Below, piece after piece: positions 49,201 through 54,000 of a DNA stretch of 64,000 nt; the first letter of the stretch is position 1, and each line of letters begins with the position of its first letter. Source of the stretch: Psettodes erumei (taxonomy: Eukaryota > Chordata > Actinopteri > Pleuronectiformes > Psettodidae); assembly GCA_016785225.1 (NCBI GenBank), contig JAFBJZ010000656.1, positions 825,001 through 889,000 on the forward strand, in the 5' to 3' direction. Both the position numbers and the translations under genes were made by a program. A model generated the notes under the pieces. The model was not told the origin of the DNA and did no database searches. It saw only the letters and a program-made list of their open reading frames with translations.

Positions 49201-50424
49201 TTGTAGTATGTGTTTTCTCATAACAGTTAGACGGAGGATTTCAGCATCACAGTCTAATGCTGACTGCAGCCCAATGTGTAGACCATAGAAGACTGTAAAC
49301 AAAGCTTCCTGAAACCTGAAAAATAAAGTGTTTTAAAACTGTATTCTATCAGATGACTGTCAGGGGGCAACTCCACTGGTTGCAACAAGACGTCCGCCTC
49401 AACTGAAGTCTATGAGAAAATGACCCTTCATCTCTGATGACCCTTCATCAGAGTTTCAAGTCTTGATGATCATTTTGTAAATTGTGGTCTGATTTAGAGG
49501 GGAAAAGATGATGTATCAGGGTATGTCTTGGAGCGTGGCTACCGTGTGATTGGCACCTGTCACTCAGGACGGAGGTTAGAATATAACATTGATAGTATTT
49601 CTGTGGCTTTTCAAGATCACAGGCCCCACCCTTTTCACCACTGCTCTTGGAACATTACTTTTAATTCAGCAAATGATAATAATGATTATATACTGTATAT
49701 GTTATTGTATATTTTTTATGCACTTTCTGCTCAACTACCATTGTCAGCAGACAGTTAGCCAGCTGTGCATTGTGATTGTGTTACCATAGCTATAATACTG
49801 TAATATAATATACCAGATCTCCTGATGAATGTGCATATCAGAGAAGACAACAACCCTTGGCACTTATGAAATGTTGATGTTGCAGCAGTAAATAACAGAG
49901 AGACAGAAAATACCTGTCAAAACAACAATATCAAGGGAAAGTAATGTGAAATGTTTGTTTTTATTTTATGGTCGTATTTTAACCTGCCAGGTGTCTGAGA
50001 CCTGGAATCACATCTTTTCTCATGAAATACAGGATGTCCTCTCATCTCCATGTCCTCTGCCACACACACGACACAGGTAATTCAGAGCCTGTTGTCCAGG
50101 GACTGCTGACCGTCCTTCCATCTGAAAAAACCTTACGATGGATCCATCCCTGCCTGGAAGTCTCACCTGGAGAGCTGCTTCCGCACAGAGGACGTGCAAC
50201 TCTGGGGTGAGTCGTCCGCTGGTTCCAGCAGCCGTCCTGTCCTTGAGGAAACGGTAGGCTGACTGCAGAGCTCCGGTGTCTGCACAAAAAAAAAAAAAAA
50301 ATGTACATGGTGAGCTAACTTACTTTCCCAACTCTTTACATCTACAATTACCCCCTGAATTATTGCTTAACAAACCTTGCTGCTCCTTTGCCTTGGTGAG
50401 GTACTGACGAATATCCAGGTCCAT
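2807..50424 (-). CDS. cfap46: cfap46 (TTC40), cilia- and flagella-associated protein 46; 58 coding exons
   Basis: Structural TPR protein of the C1d projection of the central-pair microtubules in motile cilia and flagella (family knowledge: acts with CFAP54, CFAP74, CFAP221 and calmodulin). I recognised it by ordered similarity to remembered human CFAP46 from end to end, for example CATQWRLCLPLLQHNLRKR (exon 11), WRAELM (exon 5), SECSWTDAVVELQ (exon 22), LADRKLLELPLESLS (exon 50) and VLNQW (exon 56). The exons are listed separately; their 7,812 nt give 2,603 codons plus stop, and intron phases match at every junction. Residue numbers assume that the two one-base disruptions (exons 22 and 52) are corrected. 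TPR-like helices recur throughout; there are Lys-rich linkers in exons 30 and 51 and a CHAT-like C-terminus (residues about 2286-2570). Introns 5 and 31 are GC-AG. The start codon lies 278 bases from an X-box-like site. Expression in multiciliated cells and testis is expected by inference. A decaying gene cannot be excluded because of the disruptions. Confidence 0.96.
3071..3169 (-). CDS. cfap46: cfap46 exon 57 (aa 2534-2567)
   Basis: Encodes NLLRVKQTSGQTIHALRKG, like human WKDLLREGQTRGEAVRLLQ. If the gtaccg donor is skipped, the frame continues to a stop near 3018, giving an alternative C-terminus. Confidence 0.82.
3318..3454 (-). CDS. cfap46: cfap46 exon 56 (aa 2488-2534)
   Basis: Encodes FALEKPLETALLLSVSGVGC followed by VVLNQW, matching human LALERPLGGLALLLSLAGAR then AVLANQW. 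An in-frame alternative acceptor at 3484 would add 10 residues. Confidence 0.94.
3673..3754 (-). CDS. cfap46: cfap46 exon 55 (aa 2461-2488)
   Basis: Encodes DCRIALIFEQVQNNASSVRQ, matching human [20 protein letters not shown]. Aligns with the CHAT strand that carries the catalytic Cys; here it is Gln. Confidence 0.9.
6253..6365 (-). CDS. cfap46: cfap46 exon 54 (aa 2423-2461)
   Basis: Encodes SRCSAFIYLGMERFMANVPP and KLAALSLSG, matching human GSCSGFFFYGMESFLSH. In CHAT proteins this block carries the catalytic His (H.....HG); here the position is Met. Confidence 0.94.
6418..6448 (+). repeat. AATAAATAC tandem repeat, intron 53
   Basis: Three 9-nt copies inside the 110-nt intron between exons 53 and 54, close to the exon 54 acceptor. 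Confidence 0.8.
6476..6578 (-). CDS. cfap46: cfap46 exon 53 (aa 2389-2423)
   Basis: Encodes LSMKMKEILEAHSKHSTHLW, matching human VSITQDILERFQDTFTSRW. Confidence 0.92.
6948..7019 (-). CDS. cfap46: cfap46 exon 52 (aa 2365-2389), with 1-nt deletion
   Basis: The first part (KIIILNT) and second part (DIVDPYNEG) align with human CIIVDSD and FVVDPYEEA, but lie in different frames. One base is missing around 6985-6992. Phases to both neighbours require the corrected length. Confidence 0.82.
7397..7420 (+). repeat. (GGT)n microsatellite, intron 51
   Basis: About eight GGT units, G-rich on the plus strand. Confidence 0.9.
7626..7705 (-). CDS. cfap46: cfap46 exon 51 (aa 2338-2364), Lys/Gly-rich insert
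   Basis: Basic low-complexity KKETKGGKGTKGKGDQSQ. Human has a basic insert at the same point. gtgagt donor. Confidence 0.87.
9280..9302 (+). repeat. Poly(A) tract, intron 50
   Basis: 23 consecutive A. Could mark an old retroposed insertion, but no body is recognisable upstream. Confidence 0.9.
9966..9991 (+). repeat. (TTTA)n microsatellite, intron 50
   Basis: Six tetranucleotide units. Confidence 0.85.
12217..12375 (-). CDS. cfap46: cfap46 exon 50 (aa 2285-2338), start of CHAT-like region
   Basis: Encodes YVVLLADRKLLELPLESLSI and LSSVSRDFSLQLLYSRM, near-identical to human. The spacing resembles the CHAT opening: buried strand, D..L..LP.E.L, then a second strand. Confidence 0.96.
12641..12672 (+). 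repeat. (TG)n microsatellite, intron 49
   Basis: About 16 uninterrupted TG units. Confidence 0.92.
12899..12969 (-). CDS. cfap46: cfap46 exon 49 (aa 2261-2285)
   Basis: Short linker TRAKDKEEKGSS, like human GKSKGKDKERK. I used the pyrimidine-rich ctgcctcag acceptor; an upstream acceptor at 13014 would meet a stop. Confidence 0.83.
13613..13719 (-). CDS. cfap46: cfap46 exon 48 (aa 2226-2261)
   Basis: Encodes HKIAQDLEDYLNPLLTQFDF, corresponding to human [20 protein letters not shown]. Confidence 0.92.
13949..14127 (-). CDS. cfap46: cfap46 exon 47 (aa 2166-2225)
   Basis: Encodes CSRVAKVSVCPQALLALREQ, corresponding to human [20 protein letters not shown]. The gtacgt donor was chosen from three overlapping GTs because it keeps phase 0. 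Confidence 0.88.
14806..14882 (-). CDS. cfap46: cfap46 exon 46 (aa 2140-2166)
   Basis: Encodes SELYGAFYEMTK, matching human SRLYGAAYEKPK. Confidence 0.92.
15202..15299 (-). CDS. cfap46: cfap46 exon 45 (aa 2108-2140)
   Basis: Encodes LNILAELPPNLKILLLQHSD, matching human [20 protein letters not shown]. Confidence 0.94.
16127..16300 (-). CDS. cfap46: cfap46 exon 44 (aa 2050-2107)
   Basis: Encodes LSQLSALLSLHRNLLLSQEE, matching human [20 protein letters not shown]. Confidence 0.94.
16594..16776 (-). CDS. cfap46: cfap46 exon 43 (aa 1989-2049)
   Basis: Encodes AQQLLAQASKALAEAVSLCL and SDPAVAGQYLALFQ, matching human [20 protein letters not shown] and LDPATTCQFLALSQ. Confidence 0.95.
18110..18232 (-). 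CDS. cfap46: cfap46 exon 42 (aa 1948-1988); tandem acceptor
   Basis: Acidic/basic linker (ISVEEENSQKEKDGESSRRE) like the human Glu-rich stretch here. Gag/cag tandem acceptor puts the upper edge at 18232 or 18235. Confidence 0.82.
18540..19760 (-). mobile_element. Decayed Tc1/mariner-type DNA transposon in intron 41
   Basis: The minus strand carries transposase pieces. The N-terminal helix-turn-helix part starts MGSRQQLSEDHK at 19578, followed by KNISECLGIP. A middle part includes STVKSRLHKSGL, and the end reads NHKRLEEVIK near 18617. Stops and frameshifts interrupt the DDE region, so it is dead. Same orientation as cfap46. I could not recognise the terminal inverted repeats, so the outer edges are approximate. 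Confidence 0.85.
18617..19578 (-). pseudogene. Tc1-like transposase pseudogene
   Basis: Broken open frame for a DDE transposase of about 320-340 codons. The N-terminal ~60 residues are intact in one frame; the catalytic half is split over frames with several stops. Recognised by the Tc1 order: helix-turn-helix, STV..RL...GL..R, WSD-like segment (degenerate), C-terminal N..RL.EVI. Confidence 0.8.
19928..20116 (-). CDS. cfap46: cfap46 exon 41 (aa 1885-1947)
   Basis: Encodes TLGQVALGQLAAV and RCLTLMGKYLKLLALRADPI, matching human LAHGALAQLGSL and [20 protein letters not shown]. Confidence 0.95.
20117..21918. other. Intron 40 with an unexplained ~141-codon open frame
   Basis: 1.8-kb intron. The minus strand from 21189 to 20767 is open for about 141 codons, with no resemblance I recognise (see findings). 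The rest is AT-rich and featureless. Confidence 0.6.
21919..22116 (-). CDS. cfap46: cfap46 exon 40 (aa 1819-1884)
   Basis: Encodes IRRLLRLRLDLAEFCLAVLE, matching human [20 protein letters not shown]. Local GC content is higher than in the neighbouring introns. Confidence 0.93.
23314..23452 (-). CDS. cfap46: cfap46 exon 39 (aa 1772-1818)
   Basis: Encodes LNGLSQMQLAVTAQEQVALN. Phase 2 to 0; splice sites ctctacag and gtaaaa. Confidence 0.88.
23668..23850 (-). CDS. cfap46: cfap46 exon 38 (aa 1711-1772)
   Basis: Helical segment including AACETLRECASSFTKLSYRE. Aligns in order with the human Cys-rich helix, with weaker identity. Confidence 0.88.
24158..24264 (-). CDS. cfap46: cfap46 exon 37 (aa 1676-1711)
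   Basis: Encodes ALKLVLEQWTNRVPELTFLI, corresponding to human [20 protein letters not shown]. Confidence 0.9.
24364..24564 (-). CDS. cfap46: cfap46 exon 36 (aa 1609-1675)
   Basis: TPR: LLSLATLACEEQNYAQALIL, then SQALGGDEDFWY, matching human [20 protein letters not shown] and QHLGGSEEFWY. Confidence 0.96.
24780..24917 (-). CDS. cfap46: cfap46 exon 35 (aa 1563-1608)
   Basis: TPR: IWLDKAEVCLSMGLYQPARQ followed by LLAEAHLVAR, matching human [20 protein letters not shown]. Confidence 0.96.
25241..25271 (+). repeat. (ATT)n microsatellite, intron 34
   Basis: About ten ATT units, 70 nt downstream of exon 34 on the coding strand. Confidence 0.92.
25341..25401 (-). CDS. cfap46: cfap46 exon 34 (aa 1542-1562)
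   Basis: Small 61-nt exon; CHKEIALSQQ matches human CRKEIALKKE. Confidence 0.88.
25480..25578 (-). CDS. cfap46: cfap46 exon 33 (aa 1509-1542)
   Basis: Encodes ILRTCCQLGVETHSPYQEKL, corresponding to human RLAHACSELKLWEAAARHEE. Phase 2 to 2. Confidence 0.88.
25811..25959 (-). CDS. cfap46: cfap46 exon 32 (aa 1460-1509)
   Basis: Encodes TQSLFYLNLLEKEL and LTLPILHLAETIAHDLLDSR, matching human TYSLYFLDHLVKAL and LTVPVLQLGVLISHSVVRSK. Confidence 0.94.
26245..26406 (-). CDS. cfap46: cfap46 exon 31 (aa 1406-1459); GC donor
   Basis: Encodes KDWARYMCPDQVRQIF, matching human EEWASYSCPDEVLSVF. The junction to exon 32 needs a GC donor (CAG|gcaaga); no usable GT lies before the stop. Confidence 0.9.
26768..26908 (-). 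CDS. cfap46: cfap46 exon 30 (aa 1359-1405), Lys-rich linker
   Basis: Low-complexity basic segment (KKGKDKGKGKKDAKVKDVKD). The human protein carries a similarly placed KEKEKERRKEK stretch. gtaagt donor, phase 0 to 0. Confidence 0.91.
27040..27260 (-). CDS. cfap46: cfap46 exon 29 (aa 1285-1358)
   Basis: Encodes LKDVQRLDCLVRAHTLLAVM and AYAFVLQIWQ, matching human LQDVRCVRQLEALARVHVLL and AYAFFRHVWQ. Confidence 0.94.
27931..28084 (-). CDS. cfap46: cfap46 exon 28 (aa 1234-1285)
   Basis: Encodes WQKVNLVLEFGEWLYCHNFP and WAIDILLHLEP, matching human WQKVEYIVEFGQWLHQRQFP and WAVDILLAMEP. Confidence 0.95.
28543..28726 (-). CDS. cfap46: cfap46 exon 27 (aa 1172-1233)
   Basis: Encodes MQTFEDEGEQCCSFVWHQVA and a CYQKSITSL helix, matching human IQKFKDESEDYLARMWHRLA and CYHNAIQAL. 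Confidence 0.92.
28817..28949 (-). CDS. cfap46: cfap46 exon 26 (aa 1128-1172)
   Basis: Encodes DLRAAIYSLLLQIHLDKSDW, matching human ALRAALYGLLFHIHADKDDW, then GSALQLLDKA, a TPR helix. Confidence 0.95.
29146..29218 (-). CDS. cfap46: cfap46 exon 25 (aa 1104-1128)
   Basis: 24 codons of weakly conserved linker (TQGKVKGLL...). Supported by clean splice sites and matching phases on both sides. Confidence 0.82.
30115..30280 (-). CDS. cfap46: cfap46 exon 24 (aa 1048-1103)
   Basis: Encodes ALCLTAAKHYWNTCLPL, matching human ALVMQAARHYWNAWLPF. A gtataa donor ends it in phase 0, just before a stop. Confidence 0.91.
30379..30510 (-). CDS. cfap46: cfap46 exon 23 (aa 1004-1048)
   Basis: Encodes AVNEMLSIAACLRGVSLV, corresponding to human LVAEMLCTAAAIQGRSIM. 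Phase 2 to 2. Confidence 0.91.
30900..31082 (-). CDS. cfap46: cfap46 exon 22 (aa 944-1004), with +1 frameshift
   Basis: MASECSWTDAVVELQ matches human MASECNWSDPLVELQ. The frame then shifts by one base at the GGG run (30988-30990): downstream similarity (DHSLVLCCTNSALQL against human DHETTMACAHRALEM) continues in another frame, and the donor phase to exon 23 requires that frame. Read literally, the exon stops 18 codons later. Confidence 0.88.
31083..31612 (+). repeat. Long purine-biased tract abutting the exon 22 acceptor
   Basis: Strong A/G bias on the plus strand with GGGGA, GGAGAGGAG and GAAGAAG motifs and few pyrimidines for over 500 nt. On the cfap46 coding strand it is a pyrimidine-rich stretch that runs into the splice acceptor of exon 22. 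Confidence 0.8.
31801..31911 (-). CDS. cfap46: cfap46 exon 21 (aa 907-943)
   Basis: Encodes THVLVGVEMVQCNRNPRHME and FSVPSLP, matching human TRVLVALEMYSCNGLGLMD. Confidence 0.94.
33437..33586 (-). CDS. cfap46: cfap46 exon 20 (aa 857-906)
   Basis: 50 codons; LCEYALHISN and WVQIKRLLQQQI match human VCEFALNLTN and WVKAKQLLQQQI. Confidence 0.95.
34908..35109 (-). CDS. cfap46: cfap46 exon 19 (aa 789-856)
   Basis: Encodes LVMLLCDVVARGLIQPL, then a low-conservation charged linker, then DVRKALE. Confidence 0.93.
35909..36121 (-). CDS. cfap46: cfap46 exon 18 (aa 718-789)
   Basis: Encodes WIQDLSAYATSNFLRAAELG and EPWVIANAAIYLWNYSKH, matching the human WIESLSQYAMNNWLRSAEIG block. Confidence 0.95.
37102..37214 (-). 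CDS. cfap46: cfap46 exon 17 (aa 681-718)
   Basis: Encodes ATVQKLLIEGVQLNSPAVPP and EEPHWVIYR, matching human ATVHLLRSEGVQLNDQPVPP and AEWIIYR. Confidence 0.93.
37300..37395 (+). promoter_or_regulatory. CpG-rich patch with donor-like site, intron 16
   Basis: Seven CpGs cluster within about 40 nt (CCGCGATCGGAACGA ... CGAGAGCCGCGAA) in otherwise CpG-poor intron. AACTG|gtgagc at 37390 is a plausible plus-strand splice donor. Could be an antisense or alternative promoter; only sequence composition supports it. Confidence 0.3.
38682..38836 (-). CDS. cfap46: cfap46 exon 16 (aa 629-680)
   Basis: The 3' half, VKDLLRLLAEIYFISAE, matches human FKDVLRVLAEVGFINAE. The 5' half is Ser/Glu/His-rich and unconserved. 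The 5' edge rests on phase and an upstream in-frame stop, so it is the least certain boundary. Confidence 0.78.
39139..39263 (-). CDS. cfap46: cfap46 exon 15 (aa 587-629)
   Basis: Encodes MLVKTARKQEVWDVCRAACQ followed by FCLLYDDG, the human KQGVWDVCR block. I chose the gtaaga donor because it alone matches the phase of exon 16; the frame stays open further downstream. Confidence 0.82.
39769..39898 (-). CDS. cfap46: cfap46 exon 14 (aa 544-587)
   Basis: Encodes AKAQHHSASLRKVDGHLARL, as in human AKAQHHTVSVDKAAGHLRRL. An alternative in-frame acceptor lies 9 nt inside. Confidence 0.92.
40390..40450. repeat. Possible hAT-derived repeat fragment in intron 13
   Basis: GCTGCACGATTAATTTGATC followed by ATGATCGCA resembles the end of fish hAT-type non-autonomous elements. 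Short and degenerate. Confidence 0.3.
41871..41988 (-). CDS. cfap46: cfap46 exon 13 (aa 505-544)
   Basis: Encodes ILVAVGLLLGPDDFQIVLDG, matching human MLVKAGLALAPDAFQLVLDS. Donor gtaaaa, phase 1. Confidence 0.92.
42276..42501 (-). CDS. cfap46: cfap46 exon 12 (aa 429-504)
   Basis: 75 codons with a clear TPR (LEAALAHLRRAILLD), then ERLSSALHLLQLRGTLYQT and EDKAAMLLQQ, each with a human counterpart. Confidence 0.96.
42981..43171 (-). CDS. cfap46: cfap46 exon 11 (aa 366-429)
   Basis: Contains VCATQWRLCLPLLQHNLRKR, one of the most conserved CFAP46 blocks. Phase 0 to 2. Confidence 0.96.
43634..43732 (-). CDS. cfap46: cfap46 exon 10 (aa 333-365)
   Basis: Encodes ECVNCEINLLKKEAK...YSKAGVE, matching human YTKSSVE. 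A gtgctc donor keeps phase 0; a nearby gtgaat alternative would break the frame. Confidence 0.9.
44151..44250 (-). CDS. cfap46: cfap46 exon 9 (aa 299-332)
   Basis: Encodes VAFLLELALLALQVKHQKVA, an amphipathic TPR-like helix pair. Phase 2 to 0. Confidence 0.93.
44440..44592 (-). CDS. cfap46: cfap46 exon 8 (aa 248-299); tandem acceptor
   Basis: Encodes LEEINKDELTKEDSAKLEEI... and a Pro-rich end. Two in-frame acceptors 3 nt apart (tag/cag) make the upper edge 44592 or 44595. Confidence 0.88.
45113..45176 (+). repeat. Mixed TA/TG microsatellite, intron 7
   Basis: Alternating TATATA, TGTGTG and TATACACATATG runs; preceded by AAATAAATAAA. Confidence 0.85.
45520..45614 (-). CDS. cfap46: cfap46 exon 7 (aa 217-248)
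   Basis: Encodes QHSLTEGDVLMEMSRQ...YKLQDFK. Donor is gtaagtaag (strong consensus). Ends in phase 2. Confidence 0.88.
45935..46058 (-). CDS. cfap46: cfap46 exon 6 (aa 175-216)
   Basis: Encodes HLVKCLVDSGKMEDAAEFAK, a TPR-like repeat, then IKSHAP as in human. Ends in phase 0. Confidence 0.94.
46636..46800 (-). CDS. cfap46: cfap46 exon 5 (aa 120-175); GC donor
   Basis: Encodes FMVFNASVLYFQTARPLLQP...WRAELM, nearly collinear with human. The only junction that joins in frame to exon 6 uses a GC donor (gcaagt at 46630-46635). Confidence 0.93.
47561..47625 (-). CDS. cfap46: cfap46 exon 4 (aa 99-120)
   Basis: Encodes EALTYFLKAIEISKHEP, a TPR B-helix-like segment. Arg 120 is split across the next junction (phase 2). 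Confidence 0.94.
47977..48108 (-). CDS. cfap46: cfap46 exon 3 (aa 55-98)
   Basis: 44 codons, phase 0 to 0, including LKMYFEGNPPANQFWCRAYL. Corresponds to human [20 protein letters not shown]. Confidence 0.94.
49350..49660. repeat. Probable dispersed teleost repeat in intron 2
   Basis: Contains phrases I associate with a high-copy fish repeat: CAACTCCACTGGTTGCAA, then GAAGTCTATGAGAAAATGAC, then CGTGGCTACCGTGTGATTGG. Recognised from memory only; the family name and edges are uncertain. Confidence 0.5.
50167..50279 (-). CDS. cfap46: cfap46 exon 2 (aa 17-54)
   Basis: Acceptor follows a long T run (tttgtgcag). Encodes ...LHVLCAEAALQ, matching human LFVLCAEQALK. Ends in phase 0. Confidence 0.93.
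50376..50424 (-). CDS. cfap46: cfap46 exon 1 (aa 1-17, start codon)
   Basis: Starts MDLDIRQYLTKAKEQQ, close to the remembered human start MDL-ITQELARAESQQ, which fixes the initiator ATG at 50422-50424. Ends in phase 1 at a gtttgt donor. Confidence 0.93.
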
Positions 50425-50597
50425 GTCAGGTGAAAGTTAATTGGCTATCAAGTGTCTGTTGACTGTTCCTGTCTGTCAGCAAACGTTAGCCTGTTAACGT
50501 AAAACTAATAAAATCGCTGTAGCGCTGCCCCATTTAAACTGTACTAATTAGTCAGCACAAAGTGACATTGTCAAACAAGTCGAAAAACTTCGTTAAT

Positions 50598-50604
50598 GTA
50601 AATA
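50598..50604 (+). promoter_or_regulatory. Forkhead (FOXJ1-class) consensus
   Basis: GTAAATA fits RYAAAYA and sits between the X-box-like site and the start codon. A second near match, GTAAACG, is at 50737-50743. Short motif, so chance is possible. Confidence 0.4.
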
Positions 50605-50701
50605 TGCCACCAATAACTTTGCCGACTGAACAGAAGCAGAACAGAACAACTCGACGGAATTGATAAACCGTAACTATTCTACCATCAATGTTTGAGGGAG
50701 C

Positions 50702-50714
50702 GTTACTAAGCAAC
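50702..50714. promoter_or_regulatory. RFX X-box-like site
   Basis: GTTACTAAGCAAC fits the X-box GTNRCC-N(0-3)-RGYAAC with a perfect right half and one mismatch in the left half. It lies 278 bases upstream of the cfap46 ATG, in the range usual for RFX-driven cilia genes. Confidence 0.65.
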
Positions 50715-50947
50715 CGGAGACCGGGCTAGAACTACGGTAAACGAAGGGGACAAAAAGGGCTGTCGCTCAATGGACAGTAAAATGGATTTGTAATCATAAT
50801 ATATCTGCATTACGCAACGCAAATTACAAGTGAATGTTTCAGTATCCCATTAAATTATTTTGAATAAAGTGTATTTTAAACTATTTTATTTTATTGGTAT
50901 AACAGTTGATGTCAGAGCAAAGGTGACATAGGCCACATAAAAATCAA

Positions 50948-50950
<3 letters not shown>

Positions 50951-50978
<28 letters not shown>

Positions 50979-51028
50979 ACGCACACACACACACAGACAG
51001 AGAGAGGGAGAGAGAGAGAGAGAGAGAC
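50951..51028 (+). repeat. (TC)n-(CA)n-(GA)n compound microsatellite
   Basis: TC units at 50951-50978, a CA block, then GA units to 51028. The TC and GA arms are complementary and could pair as a hairpin. Lies about 530 nt upstream of the cfap46 ATG. Confidence 0.92.
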
Positions 51029-51029
51029 A

Positions 51030-54000
51030 TGTATAAAAAGCCCTTCTTCCTGCTTGTGTTCCAGACGCCTCCTAACTTCAAAGTGCATCATTAGAAATCA
51101 GGCCACTCAGTGTGGAAATATAATTTACTTGGTCAAACCAAATTCTGTCACTGATGTGACAGGAGGACAGAGTTGTCAGGCAAAGCAAACGACTTTGGCT
51201 CTCTCCTTATAATATACTTGGGGCTCCTGGTTTGAGGTTTAATTGACAGAATCATGTACTGCCAGTATTTCTGAGCAGGTAGATCGCTCCTCGGTGACCC
51301 TCAAGCAAATTTGTTAAGCAGTTCATCCAGGGAATCTGTCTAAAAATACATCCAAAGAGAATATTAAGCCTTTGGAAGGCTTTAAATGTGAAATATATAA
51401 TTATTTTTGCAAGAGATTTTTTTTCTCTGTCGCTTGACCTACTTAATGGTTTGAGTAGTTGCTCTTATTTGTTGTGTAAAATTTCTGTCATGTCATATGG
51501 TGCTTTGGGAAAGATTGGACCCTGGTGCAGTTTGGTCGGGTGTATTCATACAAATACTTAAAACATGTCTCAGGAGAATGAAGTCAGCTCTTTGCATCAG
51601 CACATCATACCTGCAGTTACACACTTGCAAAGCTCTCTCACCCATTGTTCTATGTGCTTATTGAAACAGATTCAGTCAAAAACATGCACAGATTACCTCG
51701 TTAAAATGAAAGATGAGAACAAGTAGTTTTGTTTTTTATTATAGTGATTTTAACAGTTTATAGCAAAAGAGAGTGTGGCTGACCTCACAAATCCAGTACC
51801 GTGGCAATCTGGCCAACACAGATGGCGCAATATGATGATGATGATGCATGAAAATGTTAAATGTATTTGTTCATGCTCTCATCCAGTATGTTGCAACTAT
51901 ACACCTGTCCTGTTATGTAGCTTAAAAGAATCTTTACTGATGTATGCAATCCTGTTTCTAATTCCAATTCATACAGTATATTGTATTGCTGTATTCTTAT
52001 GGAGTTCAATTAATATCTGCAAACATTGAAAACCAAAGCTACAGCATCACAGTGGAAATGTTTCGCCACATTAGCTCTTTGAAATAGAAGTAATAACAGT
52101 TATAAAATAGAATATGTGCCAGTATCCCAAGGAAAACAGGGTGTTTTCACTGTGTACACAATATCTGACTTTAATTCACTGTCACTGGGGCTGCTCCAGA
52201 AATGGCTCACATTCACAAAGAAAGACTTAACTGTCTTGGATTACATGAATAACAAGCGTGGACTCTTTTTAGAATTTAATTTTAAGGAACTAAAGAGTGA
52301 CTTGAATTTGAATCCAATGAATAAATGTTAAGCTGTGGTTAGGGCTCAATAGCAGATTTTAGTTCCATTCAGCTTCTGTTTACTCACACCATTATAAATA
52401 CTATTTTGCTGAAATGCAGCGTGTTTGGGTCATGCTCTCTTGTAAAATTAGAAGGGAAATTGAAATGCCATTAAGTGATGATCCATGAGCTGTGTCTGCG
52501 AGTTATCTTTGGACCAGTGCACAGACACGGGCCACATTTAATGAGGATATAACCACATGACACAATCTTGTCAACAGTGCTGATGCTCACCAAGGTAGGG
52601 AACAAAGATAAACAGTGCACCACCAGTAGTGAAATTCCATTAATCACCCCGCCACTTTCTGGAGACAAATAGAGGAAAAAATCCCAAAGGCTCACTCCTG
52701 TGTTTCACATCCCAGGAGGCTCATTGTGAACATGCATCCATAATCAGGAGAACAGATTTGTTAGCTGAGACAAATAAAAATTAATAAATTGCATGCTGAT
52801 GAATCTAATTCTTAATCAATCCAGATTAATAACAGCTCGTTGGTATCTCACATGATGTGGAACTGAACTCCACAGAGAAAAGTTCTCTGTGTTTTTGCCA
52901 ACTTTTGAAAAGCTATATGCTTTAAAGTTATGAAAGTCAATATCTTAGAGTGGGCGGGTGTTTCATAACAAACAGTTACATATTAAATAGTCGATAAAAG
53001 CATTTGTTTGCATCCAGCTATGCACATGCACGGTTAACCTCTCATTCATAATTAATCAAAGTCAATGTGTTCAGCAAACTCCTTTGCATTATTTGCCCCC
53101 CGGTGGGATAACTTTCAACCTCTCTGAAAATCCCCACAATACCAGCACATCCTTAAGATGTTAAATCAGCGGGATCAAATTAATTATTAATCGACTCTCA
53201 AATTTGTATCAATAATTTAACATCTTGCACATGTGGAGTTCACATACACAAGAATGGCAGCAGCCAAACAGGGATCGCATCAGCCCATATTATACAGACT
53301 GGTTGTTTCTCGACATACACGCGATTCCCTTTATACTTTATACTATTTGGATACATATACAAGAACAAAATTGCTTTCAGATTTAGAGCCGTAACACTTC
53401 ATTTATAATTGAAAAGAGAATTTTCTTTACCTGTTTGTTTACAGCAGAGAGTACTGCAATACAGAGTAATACTTAGAAATAGCCTTTCAACAAGATGAAA
53501 AATACATCAGCCTAAGAAACAAAGTTAGTAAAACTGTTATGAATTTGGTCTAAAGTGGGTAAGAGGGCTTTTCAAAATTGCATTAATATGATGTGATTTA
53601 ACTTTGAGAGACTCACTAAAATGACCTTCAACTGGTGCACGTGTTTATACTGAAACATTTTCCCCAATCAGTCACTACCACATGCCACACTGTTGACCAC
53701 TGTGGAGACCGTGGATATGATGAAGTCAAAGTGCTGAAGCTGAGAGTTCTACATCCCTATGGCGTCTGCAAGTAAACCATATTTCTATAACATTCTGATG
53801 ATCTCTCTTTTCATTTATACATCAGCATGTGTTAATATTTATTTAGGTTTTCTATTAGATATGGGTAATTAGTGGTGGGAATCATGCTGTGAAGCATTTC
53901 CACACATTTGATACACCTCATTTTGGCACAGAATGCCCCCCTCCCAAAGTAATGCTCATTATGATGAGTCATTATGAGCAATAAATCATTTACAGGTTCT

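Larger units (their letters stand above)
50425..50780 (-). promoter_or_regulatory. cfap46: cfap46 promoter region with ciliary motifs
   Basis: Region directly upstream of the cfap46 start codon. It contains an RFX X-box-like site and a forkhead (FOXJ1-class) consensus, listed separately. No TATA box is obvious, as is common for ciliary genes. The transcription start cannot be placed from sequence alone. Confidence 0.65.
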
